Under the pieces are notes generated by a model, which was not told the DNA's origin, searched no databases, and saw only the letters and a list, made by a program, of their open reading frames with translations. Both the position numbers and the translations under genes were made by a program. Positions 9,450-18,328 of a DNA stretch of 64,000 nucleotides are shown here, piece by piece. Within the stretch, counting starts at the first letter, position 1, and every line of letters starts with the position of its first letter. The DNA comes from an uncultured Crocinitomix sp. (lineage in GTDB: Bacteria > Bacteroidota > Bacteroidia > Flavobacteriales_D > Crocinitomicaceae), in assembly GCA_905478225.1 (NCBI GenBank), contig CAJQHR010000027.1, positions 1 to 64,000 on the forward strand, given 5' to 3'.

Positions 9450-10505
9450 ATGTCAGAAATAAAAATAAGCAATCCAGAGAACCCAGATGAATTGGCGCAT
9501 TTTTATGCCATAGGTAAAGCCATACGCAACAAAGTTGCCTATCAAGAAATAGATTGGAATGACGATCATGGACTTGACCAATTAATTGGAGAAAGTAATT
9601 TAGAACTAAAGCTTTTTTCTGTGAATTCAGAAGAAGGTATGGGAAGAATTGTTGCCATAAAATTTAAGGATCAAAATGAAGGGATCCTTGGTTGGTTTGA
9701 ATGTGTTGATTCACAATCACTTTGCGATTCATTGATGAACGCCGCCGTGGACTTTTTAAAAGGACTAGGATGCAATAAAATTATCGGTCCAATTAACGGT
9801 AGTACTTGGAACAATTACCGCTTTAATAAAACCGCCGAACAACCAATTTTACCAGGCGAACCTTTTCAACCACTTTATTATATCCGCCTGTGGGAGAAAT
9901 TTGGCTTTAAAGAACATTCGAGCTATGAAACAAGCTTGGCGCCTAATAACTTGTTCGAACCTATGACCATGGCCGAAGGACAAGAATTGGCAGGCCAATA
10001 TCATTTGAAAGTGGTGTTTTATCCAGCTCAGCCAAGTCCAGCGTTTTTAGATAAAATGTACGATTTCTATCACGCTTGTTTTGAATCTAATCCACTATTT
10101 CATCCAATTACTAAAGAAGCGTATCATAAGCTTTCTGGAAAATTTGCCCAAATCTTGAACGATCGGCATTCCTTGTTGGTGACTGATAGAGATGATAATC
10201 CTGTGGCAGTTACACTAACTTATAATGACGTGTATCACATGCACTATGAGGCAGGAAAGATTAAAGATCCAATGCATTCCAAAAAAAAGCTCCTCATTAA
10301 AACTATTGCCACCCACCCGGAATGGCAGGGGAAACAGATTGGTACACTCATGATTAATTTGGTTCATAACTTGGCAAATGAGTCTGGTTATGATGAAATC
10401 TATCATTTATTGATGTATAAAGACAATCTTTCAGCCACAAAGGGAAAGGAAAAATTTGTAACTAAAAAAGTGCGAGAATACGGCCTTTACGTTTTAGAAA
10501 TATGA
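9450..10505 (+). CDS. GNAT-family acetyltransferase-like protein
   Basis: The 351-residue protein ends in a GNAT fold. The acetyl-CoA pyrophosphate loop is recognisable as IATHPEWQGKQIGTLMI (QxxGxG/A form) near residues 288-304. The N-terminal half holds IIGPINGSTWNNYRF and EPFQPLYYIRLWEKFGF, which resemble a degenerate second GNAT-like half in larger members. The acyl acceptor is unknown; N-acylation of an amino-lipid headgroup would fit the DUF3419 gene two positions upstream, but that is inference. The stop overlaps the next gene by 4 bases, so translation is probably coupled. Confidence 0.75.
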   Translation: MSEIKISNPENPDELAHFYAIGKAIRNKVAYQEIDWNDDHGLDQLIGESNLELKLFSVNSEEGMGRIVAIKFKDQNEGILGWFECVDSQSLCDSLMNAAVDFLKGLGCNKIIGPINGSTWNNYRFNKTAEQPILPGEPFQPLYYIRLWEKFGFKEHSSYETSLAPNNLFEPMTMAEGQELAGQYHLKVVFYPAQPSPAFLDKMYDFYHACFESNPLFHPITKEAYHKLSGKFAQILNDRHSLLVTDRDDNPVAVTLTYNDVYHMHYEAGKIKDPMHSKKKLLIKTIATHPEWQGKQIGTLMINLVHNLANESGYDEIYHLLMYKDNLSATKGKEKFVTKKVREYGLYVLEI

Positions 10506-12034
10506 ATCAACCTGGGTCACATCCTGTTTATCATGATTTGCAAAATTCCTTTAAAAATTATGCGGATCGAATTGCTATTATTGATAAGGATGGCACAGCA
10601 TGTACCTATGCTGATTTTGAAACCTATATTTTAGGAGCCTATCACAACCTGCTGGAAAAAGGAATAAAAAAAGGAAGTAAAGTATTGGTTGCTGTGCCCA
10701 TGACAATGGAATTATATGCCATTTTGGAAGCCATATTTGCGCATGGTGCAATTGCTATTTTTCTTGATCCTTGGATGAAGGGAAAAAAAATGGGAAGCGT
10801 GATTAAACAAGTTGCGCCAGATCTATTTATTGTCACTAAAAAACTAAGCCGAATCACATGGCTATTACCCGCCACTTGGAAGTTGAAAAAATGGAAAGTA
10901 AATGGTGCGACAAAAGCAGTGAACAAAAATCTACAACTCTCGGAAATTTACAATTCAATTGACATTGCGGATGAAGACAATGCGCTGATCACCTTTACAA
11001 GTGGAACAAGCGGAACTCCAAAAGGAGCCAACCGAACCTATGGGTTTATATTAGCACAAGCCGAAACACTAAAGGCACATTTAGGAAGCACCGAGCAAGC
11101 TTCTGTAGATTATTCGAATTTCCCAATTGTGGGATTAGCAAATTTCGCACTTGGAAATACTGTTGCCATTCCACAATTGAACTTAATGAAGCTGCACCAA
11201 TCTAATCCGGACGAAGTAATTGATCAAATAAAAGATCAAAACGTTTCGCGTTTAATTGTATCGCCATCATTATTAAGAAAAGTATTAGAAAAAATTACGG
11301 CAAATCATACCCTTAAAACAGTGATGACAGGTGGTGCACCCATTTCCATTAACCTTGTGCAAACTGCGCTTGAAAAATGCACTTCGGTCTATTTTGAAGC
11401 GATTTATGGCTCAACCGAAGCGGAACCAATTTGTATTACAACATTTAATGAGATCAATAAAAAATTAGCCGAACCTTTAAAGGGCGTTTATGTGGGTCCA
11501 CCTGTTCCTGAGGTTCAATTAAAAATTTTAGAATTGAAAAAAGTACCAATCAATTCCACAACGTTTGAAACATTACAACTGAATGATGGCGAGATTGGAG
11601 AAATTGTAGTGACTGGAAATCACGTAAACAAAAACTATTATGAAAACCCCGCAGCTTTTGCAAAAAACAAAATAGTTGATTCATCAGAAACCATATGGCA
11701 CCGAACAGGAGATTTAGGTTATTTAGAGAAAGGTGTTCTTTATTTAGTTGGCCGAGATCATAGGGTCATTGAGCGAAATGGTCAAAAGTACTATCCTTAC
11801 CCGATTGAACAATTTCTAGAACTTGAATTTGGATTGAATGACTTGGGATATGTGCAAGATTCGGAAGGCAAAATTTGTTTGCATTATTACAGTAAGAAGA
11901 ATTTGAATGATGTAGAATTAAAAAAAGCAATCGCGGATTGTAATTACCCAATTGACGAAATTAAAAAAAGCGAAAAACCATTGCCGAGAGATGCGAGGCA
12001 TAAGAGTAAATTGCAGATAGAAAAACTTAAATAG
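10502..12034 (+). CDS. OleC-like AMP-dependent acyl synthetase/ligase
   Basis: The 510-residue protein is an adenylate-forming enzyme. It has the phosphate-binding loop LITFTSGTSGTPKGAN, the AMP motif YGSTEAEPI, the hinge segment WHRTGDLGYLEKGVLYLVGRDHRVI and a C-terminal LPRDARHKSKLQIEKL where the catalytic lysine should sit. The C-terminal form, with an RH-K core, resembles OleC beta-lactone synthetases and their relatives more than standard acyl-CoA synthetases. It probably activates a carboxylic acid as acyl-AMP. OleA, OleB and OleD are not present, so olefin formation is not implied. It is the last gene of the operon and is followed by a repeat-rich gap. Confidence 0.82.
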   Translation: MNQPGSHPVYHDLQNSFKNYADRIAIIDKDGTACTYADFETYILGAYHNLLEKGIKKGSKVLVAVPMTMELYAILEAIFAHGAIAIFLDPWMKGKKMGSVIKQVAPDLFIVTKKLSRITWLLPATWKLKKWKVNGATKAVNKNLQLSEIYNSIDIADEDNALITFTSGTSGTPKGANRTYGFILAQAETLKAHLGSTEQASVDYSNFPIVGLANFALGNTVAIPQLNLMKLHQSNPDEVIDQIKDQNVSRLIVSPSLLRKVLEKITANHTLKTVMTGGAPISINLVQTALEKCTSVYFEAIYGSTEAEPICITTFNEINKKLAEPLKGVYVGPPVPEVQLKILELKKVPINSTTFETLQLNDGEIGEIVVTGNHVNKNYYENPAAFAKNKIVDSSETIWHRTGDLGYLEKGVLYLVGRDHRVIERNGQKYYPYPIEQFLELEFGLNDLGYVQDSEGKICLHYYSKKNLNDVELKKAIADCNYPIDEIKKSEKPLPRDARHKSKLQIEKLK

Positions 12035-12049
12035 GTAGAAGGCAGTAGA

Positions 12050-12097
12050 TGGTTTAATGGTTTAATGGTTTAATGGTTTAATGGTTTAATGGTTTAA
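12050..12097. repeat. Six perfect copies of an 8-bp tandem repeat (TGGTTTAA)
   Basis: TGGTTTAA is repeated six times without error over 48 bases, starting 16 bases after the stop of the ligase gene. Simple repeats of this unit length change copy number by slippage. This array lies between genes, so any effect would be on transcript structure or spacing and not on a reading frame. Confidence 0.95.
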
Positions 12098-12170
12098 TGT
12101 GATAATAGATTAATCATTCAACCAAAATCATAATAGATAATTATACACCTAAATAAACTCAGTATGCCGC

Positions 12171-12247
12171 ATTGAAAATTGCACATTGAACATTGCCTTT
12201 TGCCTAAAAACTAATGACTATTGACTATTGACTAAAAACTATTGCCT
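12171..12247 (+). repeat. Degenerate heptamer array before the P450 gene
   Basis: Eleven consecutive 7-base units can be laid out from 12171 to 12247. Most have the form ATTGNNN (for example ATTGCAC, ATTGAAC, ATTGCCT, ATTGACT), with AAAAACT occurring twice. A further five bases (AAACT) lead straight into the ATG at 12253. A four-unit array of the same kind occurs at 41787-41814. Function is unknown; the repeated TTG triplets could act as -33 elements. Confidence 0.8.
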
Positions 12248-12252
12248 AAACT

Positions 12253-13584
12253 ATGAACTTACCTCCACAGCCAAAAGGACATCCGATTATTGGACACTTA
12301 ATGGGTTTTAAAAATGACCCGATTAATTTCATGATGAATTCTGCTGCCGAGCATGGAGATATAGTGCTCTTCAAATTATTGAATAAGAAGATCTACCTTC
12401 TCAATAATCCGGAATATGTGCGCCACGTATTGCAGAACAACCATAAAAACTATGTAAAAAGTCCTGGTTATAAGCCCTTACGACTATTAGGCGGAATGGG
12501 AATATTTACAAGCGACGGTGAAAAATGGCTAAGACAACGAAAACTCTATCAACCCGCATTCAGTCATAAAAGCATTGAAACTTATTCGCATTCTGTAATT
12601 CAAAACACCAACGAACTATTAGCAGATTGGAACGACAAAGCCGAAAAGGGAGAATCTATCAATATTTCGCGTGAAATGATGAAGGTGACCATGGCTATAA
12701 TTAGCGAAACGCTTTTTTCTACTAAAATCGATTACGAATCAGACTTATGGGATTCAGTGAGTTATGCCTTGGGATGGATTAACGATAGAGCATTAAAAAA
12801 CCCATTTGTATTGCCCGCCAATTGGCCAACACCGAAGAATAGAAAATTTCATGCCGCCTTGGGGCATTTAAACAGCTTGGTTTATAAAATAATTGAAGAA
12901 AAACAAAAAAATAATGCCAATCCAGATGATTTATTATCGCGATTTATGAATCCAGGTGGTGATTTAGAAGGATTAAATGCGGAGGAGCTTAGAGATGAAG
13001 TGATGACTGTATTTATTGCCGGTCATGAAACCTCAGCCAATGTGCTGATGTGGGCGTTTTACGAACTTTGCAGACATCCGGAAATTGAGGCGCGCATTTT
13101 TGAAGAAGTAAGCAATTTAGGCGATCGTGAACTTACATATACGGACTTATATCATCTTGAATATACTGCCCAAGTTTTGAATGAAGTTATGCGCTTGTAC
13201 CCACCTGTTTGGCATATGGGACGCCAAAACTTAGCAGCCGATAAAATTGGCGATTATGAAATCCCTGCAGGTTCGCATGTTCGCATGAGTCCTTTAGTAT
13301 TGCACCTCCACCCTGATTATTGGGAAAACCCAAATACCTTTGATCCTGATCGTTTTTCAAAAGAAAATATGGACACTCAAAAACCATTTTCATTTATTCC
13401 GTTTGGTGCAGGTCCGCGTTTATGTGCAGGTCGGAATTTTGCCATGATGGAAATGGTGTTGATTTTGGCAAAAACGGTTCAACGTTTTAAAATTGAATCA
13501 GACGAAAATTACTTTGTAGAAATGGGTCCATTAATGACGCTACGTCCAAAAGATGATATCGCAATAAAGCTTGCACTACGTTAG
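12253..13584 (+). CDS. Cytochrome P450
   Basis: The 443-residue haem monooxygenase shows all P450 landmarks: the I-helix AGHETSAN near residues 256-263, the ExxR segment EVMRLYPPVW near 310, the PERF-type DPDRF, and the haem loop FIPFGAGPRLCAGR with Cys391 as the axial ligand. There is no membrane anchor. The overall style (AGHETSAN, long C-terminal LRPKDD) resembles fatty-acid or carotenoid hydroxylases of the CYP102/CYP4-like kind. It lies 218 bases after the isoprenoid-lipid operon on the same strand, with repeats in between. It may oxidise that pathway's product, but shared transcription is not shown. Confidence 0.93.
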   Translation: MNLPPQPKGHPIIGHLMGFKNDPINFMMNSAAEHGDIVLFKLLNKKIYLLNNPEYVRHVLQNNHKNYVKSPGYKPLRLLGGMGIFTSDGEKWLRQRKLYQPAFSHKSIETYSHSVIQNTNELLADWNDKAEKGESINISREMMKVTMAIISETLFSTKIDYESDLWDSVSYALGWINDRALKNPFVLPANWPTPKNRKFHAALGHLNSLVYKIIEEKQKNNANPDDLLSRFMNPGGDLEGLNAEELRDEVMTVFIAGHETSANVLMWAFYELCRHPEIEARIFEEVSNLGDRELTYTDLYHLEYTAQVLNEVMRLYPPVWHMGRQNLAADKIGDYEIPAGSHVRMSPLVLHLHPDYWENPNTFDPDRFSKENMDTQKPFSFIPFGAGPRLCAGRNFAMMEMVLILAKTVQRFKIESDENYFVEMGPLMTLRPKDDIAIKLALR

Positions 13585-13674
13585 GAAATCTTATGTAACA
13601 AAACTTAGTTCTTTATCTTATATTTTTGATAACTAACATTTTATGTCCATATTTATAAGTCCTAACATCTTCCT

Positions 13675-15168
13675 ATGAACAGCAAATACTTCCCTACTCT
13701 TTTACTTAGTTCATTAATTTTCACCTTTTCGTTTTCAACCTTTGGTCAAGTTTATCCAGGCATTAAAAAGGGTGAAATTGAAATTTTACAAGGAACAACC
13801 TACCTCCTTGTTAAACACAAAAAGAAAACAGGTTTATATGATAAGCAGTCTAAAAAGTATATTATTGAACCTGAAAAATCGTTCTTTCACTATAGTGATT
13901 CTTACAACTATCTATTTCGCTTAGATAAAAAAGGAATTGTAAGTGCATACGATTTAAATATGGAAGCGGAAAAGTGTCTCATGACTCAGAATCAGTCAGA
14001 ATTACTTTTGAATAAAATGCATTTTAATGACCTCTGTATCATTCCGCCACACGACACATCTATCATAGCTTCCATTCCTGAAGAAATGATTTGTGAGTCC
14101 CCTAATGCCACGCCCACGTCTGGACTGCGTTTAATAGATAATTCATTGCTTATTTATAATTATATGCCTTTATTTCGAGACCCAGTGGCCATGCCTATAA
14201 AAAGTGAATTAAATACTGAAGAGGACTCCCTTATTTATGATGAGAAAACTGGCTTTTACAACGCCGTTTATCCGCCTGATCAGCCAGCAATTCGTACCTC
14301 TGGAGTTCAATCGACTAAAACTGGAGAGTGGCAAATTAAACCGAAATATGAAAATATCTATTTTGAAAACAATTTATTTATTTGCCTTTTCCATGCTGAA
14401 GATGGTATGAATGAAATTGCCTATTACGACATCTATAAAAAAAACGGAGATCAAATTGTGCCAACAGAATATATGGGCATAAAATCTAATCGTGAACTTC
14501 CTAAGAATTTATTTAGTGATTCTGAATTAATATTTGATAGAGATAGCACATTTTATTATATCAAAAGTGCTGAGGGAATGGGTCTAAAAAGCTTATATCT
14601 TTTTGACTCGGAATGTAATAGTGATTATACAGTCACAATTCCAGATTTTTTACATTTTTCAAATGAAACGATTTTTGAACCGCGCTATGAATTTGCGCAT
14701 AAAATAGGCAATGATTATAGTTATTTAGCTGCATATGGGGATAATGGATTTGAGTTTATTAAGCGATCATGGGGTCAAGTACCGAAAGACTTCAATAAAT
14801 TTCCAATTCCAATCCGAGAGTCAATAAAAATATACCGGGATGTTGAAATCTTTTTAGACTATATAGTGATAGACGACATTACTTATTTAGATACTTGTGT
14901 TGGCGAAGTTTGTCTGCAAAAAATTGATCGTTCATACTTCTTCTCCGATAATCATTTAGGACTCGAAAAAATTGGCGATTCGCTCATCTATTTAAAGTAC
15001 CATATTCCAGAATTAATCGATCAATATACCATGCCTTATATAGAAGATATGTGGGGTGAGGATTCCATTGCCTACAATCCCGAAACAGGACATTATGAAA
15101 CCGTGTATCCCCCAAACGACCCTGGAGTTTATGAATCTGGAATTTTTGACTTGAAAACGCAAAAATAG
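13675..15168 (+). CDS. Secreted three-repeat protein, 5' part ending at a premature TAG
   Basis: The 497-residue reading frame starts with a clear signal peptide (residues 1-25, ending in STFGQ). It contains two of three long repeats that share the core Y(D/N)xxTGxYxxVYPP followed by SG and KTG. The frame stops at TAG 15166-15168, but the same frame stays open for another 359 codons with a third repeat. The TAG stands exactly 279 codons after the Trp codon at 14329 and 279 before the Trp codon at 16003. Both are the Trp of a conserved G-(E/N)-W-x-I motif, so the stop is almost certainly a mutated TGG. I do not recognise the function; WG-repeat-like proteins are the nearest impression. The shortened protein could still be secreted. 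Confidence 0.75.
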   Translation: MNSKYFPTLLLSSLIFTFSFSTFGQVYPGIKKGEIEILQGTTYLLVKHKKKTGLYDKQSKKYIIEPEKSFFHYSDSYNYLFRLDKKGIVSAYDLNMEAEKCLMTQNQSELLLNKMHFNDLCIIPPHDTSIIASIPEEMICESPNATPTSGLRLIDNSLLIYNYMPLFRDPVAMPIKSELNTEEDSLIYDEKTGFYNAVYPPDQPAIRTSGVQSTKTGEWQIKPKYENIYFENNLFICLFHAEDGMNEIAYYDIYKKNGDQIVPTEYMGIKSNRELPKNLFSDSELIFDRDSTFYYIKSAEGMGLKSLYLFDSECNSDYTVTIPDFLHFSNETIFEPRYEFAHKIGNDYSYLAAYGDNGFEFIKRSWGQVPKDFNKFPIPIRESIKIYRDVEIFLDYIVIDDITYLDTCVGEVCLQKIDRSYFFSDNHLGLEKIGDSLIYLKYHIPELIDQYTMPYIEDMWGEDSIAYNPETGHYETVYPPNDPGVYESGIFDLKTQK

Positions 15169-16248
15169 TTGATTTCCCCAACGAACGCATGGGTTTTACA
15201 AAGTTATGGTGGTTTTTTAATTAGCAAAGCAATTCTGGATGACAATTTAAATCTTCTCCACTATGAATGCAGTTTCCAGAATAATGAAGGCTCTTTTTTG
15301 TTTGAAAACATGCTAGAATCGGAATTGTATGAAGACCGATCATATGATCATTTATTCGTTCCAAATTATAAAGTTGACAGCCTTTATCTCAGCAATTTTC
15401 AATATTCTAATGACACTTATTATTTTACAAGTGATGGCAATACGGGGCTTGTTGACCTTAACAGGAGTAATATTTTGCATATTCCTGAACCATACCTTTA
15501 TCATCAAACTGAATCAAACAGCTTTATTTCGATCAACAATGCTCGTCTTCATTATGAAAATGCGCATTTCGACACCGTCATTGATTTAAAGAATTGTACA
15601 AATTTTGAAGCCTTTACCGGAGATCATGGATTTGCCTTGCAGGCGGAAAATGATCACGGAAACACAAATTTACTCTTTGAGGATCGAACGAAGTTGGATT
15701 TTGAAGTTGACGGATGGAAAAAGCCCAGATTTGATCCGGATTCGACTAAAAAGTACATAGAAAACGGAAAAAAAGAAAAACACAAGGTTTTTTATGTAAA
15801 GCAAGTCAATGATTCTTTGATTTATATTGAAGACTGGAATGAAGATTTTAGAGATCCCAATGCTGTTCCACTGAGGAGTTTTATGTACCCTGCTGAGGAT
15901 TCAATCATATATAATCCTAATACAGGTTTCTATTATGGGGTATATCCCGCAGATTTAGCCGGATATTATCGTTCAGGCATCTACGATTATGCGAATGGAA
16001 ACTGGTTTATTCCAGCCGATAATAGAATTGTTGTGCCTTATAATAATGAATATATTCTTTTTGTACCCACATTAAACGAGCTCGATATTACCATTGGATA
16101 TAAAATCTCTATCGTGAATGCCGCAGGAGAAAGGCTTATGGAGAAAAAAGCGTTTAACGAACTACCTATAGATTATCAGGCATTTTTAATGACTCGTCCT
16201 GAACTTAAAGCGATATTCCATCAATACGAAGCCTTTAAGTTGCACTAA
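15169..16248 (+). pseudogene. 3' part of the three-repeat secreted protein, cut off by the TAG
   Basis: This open frame continues the previous gene in the same phase directly after the TAG. It has no plausible start of its own: TTG at 15169 follows the stop immediately and the first in-frame ATG is at about 15310. Its second half holds the third repeat (IIYNPNTGFYYGVYP, then GNWFIP). The intact gene would run 13675-16248 and encode about 857 residues. Without readthrough this part is probably not made. A sequencing error at one base is the main alternative. Confidence 0.7.
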
Positions 16249-16254
16249 TTAATT

Positions 16255-17460
16255 TTACACGAGCTCGACAGGAATATCTTGAAATAGAATTTTAAATTCA
16301 GCGCCATTATTATTATAGTAGGTAATTTCGGCTGATATTTGTTCTGTTAAGGCGGTAATGATCTCAGTCACTAATGATCCTGAATTCATTAAATCAAAAC
16401 CTTTTGGAAGACCTACTCCATTGTCTTTCACTACTAATTCATAACCTTCTGCAACGCTTTTTAATTTGACACTTAACTCAGGATTAACTACGCCGTCAAA
16501 AGCATGCTTTACAATATTGGTGATTAATTCAGAAATGATTAACCCGAGCGGGACAGCAATGTCCAAATTCAATGTAGTTTCTTCAGAATCAACTTTGCAT
16601 TTTAAATGCGTGGCCATTAACTGTTGCGAATTCATAAAATCTTCCAAATATGACTTAAAGTCCACCTGGTTAATTTTATCTTCTTGATACAGTTTTTGAT
16701 GAATCAAAGCAATCGCCTCTACTCTTCTTTTGCTCTCATTTAAAACTTCGGCCACTTCAGTATCCTCAACTGCTCTGCTTTGTAAGGACATTAGTTAGGA
16801 TATTATTTGCAAGTTATTCTTAACGCGGTGATGTATTTCTTTAATTAAGATTTGAGAATTTTTGTTCTGTAATAAAATCGCTTTGTTTTGAATTCCCAAT
16901 TCATTATTTGCTGCCATCAAAGCCTCTTCTTTTTTATAAATTGTTCGGCTATAATAAATCATGATTACCAAAACAATTCCGGCCGTTCCAGTTGCATTTA
17001 TAAAATTGATAAAATCTGGGCTATTACCGGATAACTGATAAACACCAGTGGAATTATGATAAACGTACCAAACCAAAATTGCAGCCCCAACCATTGAACC
17101 ATTAAATAGCACAAAGGTGCTTTTTTTCCAAACTGGATTAATTAAAAATACGATTGGTAAGAGAAACATGAAATAATAAAATCCACATCCCCAACCTAAA
17201 AAGTAGGTGTGAGTCACAATTTCAATAAGCACCGTATAAGCCGTTATGAAAAATGCCAGTTTCGATTTAATGCGATCAACTTTTAAAAGGAAATACAATC
17301 CAAAAAATATTACCGCACCAATAATTGGGCTCAATAAAACTTCATACGCACCTGCTAACACCAGTAAAACTCAGATATAGGCATTCGTTAACAAACCCAT
17401 TAATAAGGCCGGAAACAATACGGATTTAAACCGCTCTTGTATAAAAGTTTTGGTTTTCAA
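16255..17460 (-). pseudogene. Membrane-bound HisKA_2 histidine kinase with two in-frame stops
   Basis: One reading frame runs from a TTG at 17460 to 16255 and encodes a recognisable kinase: several membrane helices, the phosphorylation box EIHHRVKNNLQIIS, an N-box ELITNIVKHAF and a G-box VKDNGVGLP. It is broken twice. A TGA at 17373-17371 (codon 30) lies within the first membrane helix. A TAA at 16797-16795 (codon 222) falls directly after LQIIS, just before LMSLQSR, where family members read on. Restart is possible at GTG 17361 and ATG 16791, which would give 188- and 178-residue pieces that separate the phospho-His box from the ATP domain. No response regulator is adjacent. The gene is most likely inactive. 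Confidence 0.75.
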
Positions 17461-17676
17461 AAATAAAAAGTGTTAAAGTGGAAGCCACGTTTTATTAGTT
17501 TATTCAAAAATAACCGAATTTCACTGTGAATTACGCTTGAATCGAGATAATTATGCTGAAAATCATTTATAAAGCTCAATTCTTTATGGACTGAGATGTT
17601 ATAGTTCTGTTATTGTCCTACTGGTATAGCCTCATTTTTTATACTTTAGGTCCATATTAATTGAATTCAAACAAAT

Positions 17677-18324
17677 TTGAGCCACATAAAAACCATAGGA
17701 TTGCTATTCCTCATTACGCTAATGATGCCATTTAGCTATGGGCAGATGGATTTTACAAACAATAGTTTAACTGATCTGCAGTACAAATTGGTTTATGCCG
17801 GTTGCAAAAATGAAATCATAATTTCTGGATTACCAGAAGTTGAACATACATATCTTACAGCAAGCGCGTCGTCAGTTACTCAAGTTAATGATAGCACGTT
17901 CATTCTTAAACCACGTTATCGCACACATATGGATACGCTACGCTTCTTCATTAACGACGAGGAAATGCAAAAGGAACTTTTTTTGGTAATGCATCCACCA
18001 CTTGCGAATGTGCAACTCGGGGAAATTGAAACAGAATATGCGACGGTTAAATCCATTCTCAATAACCCATACCTCAACTTAGAAGTAGGCGGTTTTTATA
18101 AGGACTATGAGGTATTAGTTAGTTTTCAATTAAAAATTCTGGATGTAGATGGAAAAGAAACGAAGACATTTGATCCTACAATTGGAATTCAATTGACCAG
18201 TGCACAATTGAATTATATCAAAACCCTAAAACAAGGAGAACAACTTCAATTTAGCGAAATAAAAGTGCGCAGCGCACAAGGTATGATTCGTAAAAAACCG
18301 ATTTATACATTGAAAATTGAATGA
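17677..18324 (+). CDS. Secreted protein, unknown; possibly GldM C-domain-like
   Basis: The 215-residue protein begins with a TTG because no in-frame ATG precedes the signal peptide (GLLFLITLMMPFSYGQ). The mature part looks beta-rich. It opens with YKLVYAGCKNEIIISGL and ends with LQFSEIKVRSAQGMIRKKPIYTLKIE. These features recall the extracellular C-terminal domains of GldM-type proteins, but the similarity is only an impression. It converges with the hydroxylase gene, with 4 bases between the stops. The preceding 216 bases (17461-17676) hold nothing I can identify. Confidence 0.7.
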   Translation: MSHIKTIGLLFLITLMMPFSYGQMDFTNNSLTDLQYKLVYAGCKNEIIISGLPEVEHTYLTASASSVTQVNDSTFILKPRYRTHMDTLRFFINDEEMQKELFLVMHPPLANVQLGEIETEYATVKSILNNPYLNLEVGGFYKDYEVLVSFQLKILDVDGKETKTFDPTIGIQLTSAQLNYIKTLKQGEQLQFSEIKVRSAQGMIRKKPIYTLKIE

Positions 18325-18328
18325 ATTC

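Noticed and set aside
12050-12247. CRISPR-like repetitive structure
   Set aside because: The units are 7 or 8 bases long and directly adjacent, without spacers, and no cas genes are nearby.
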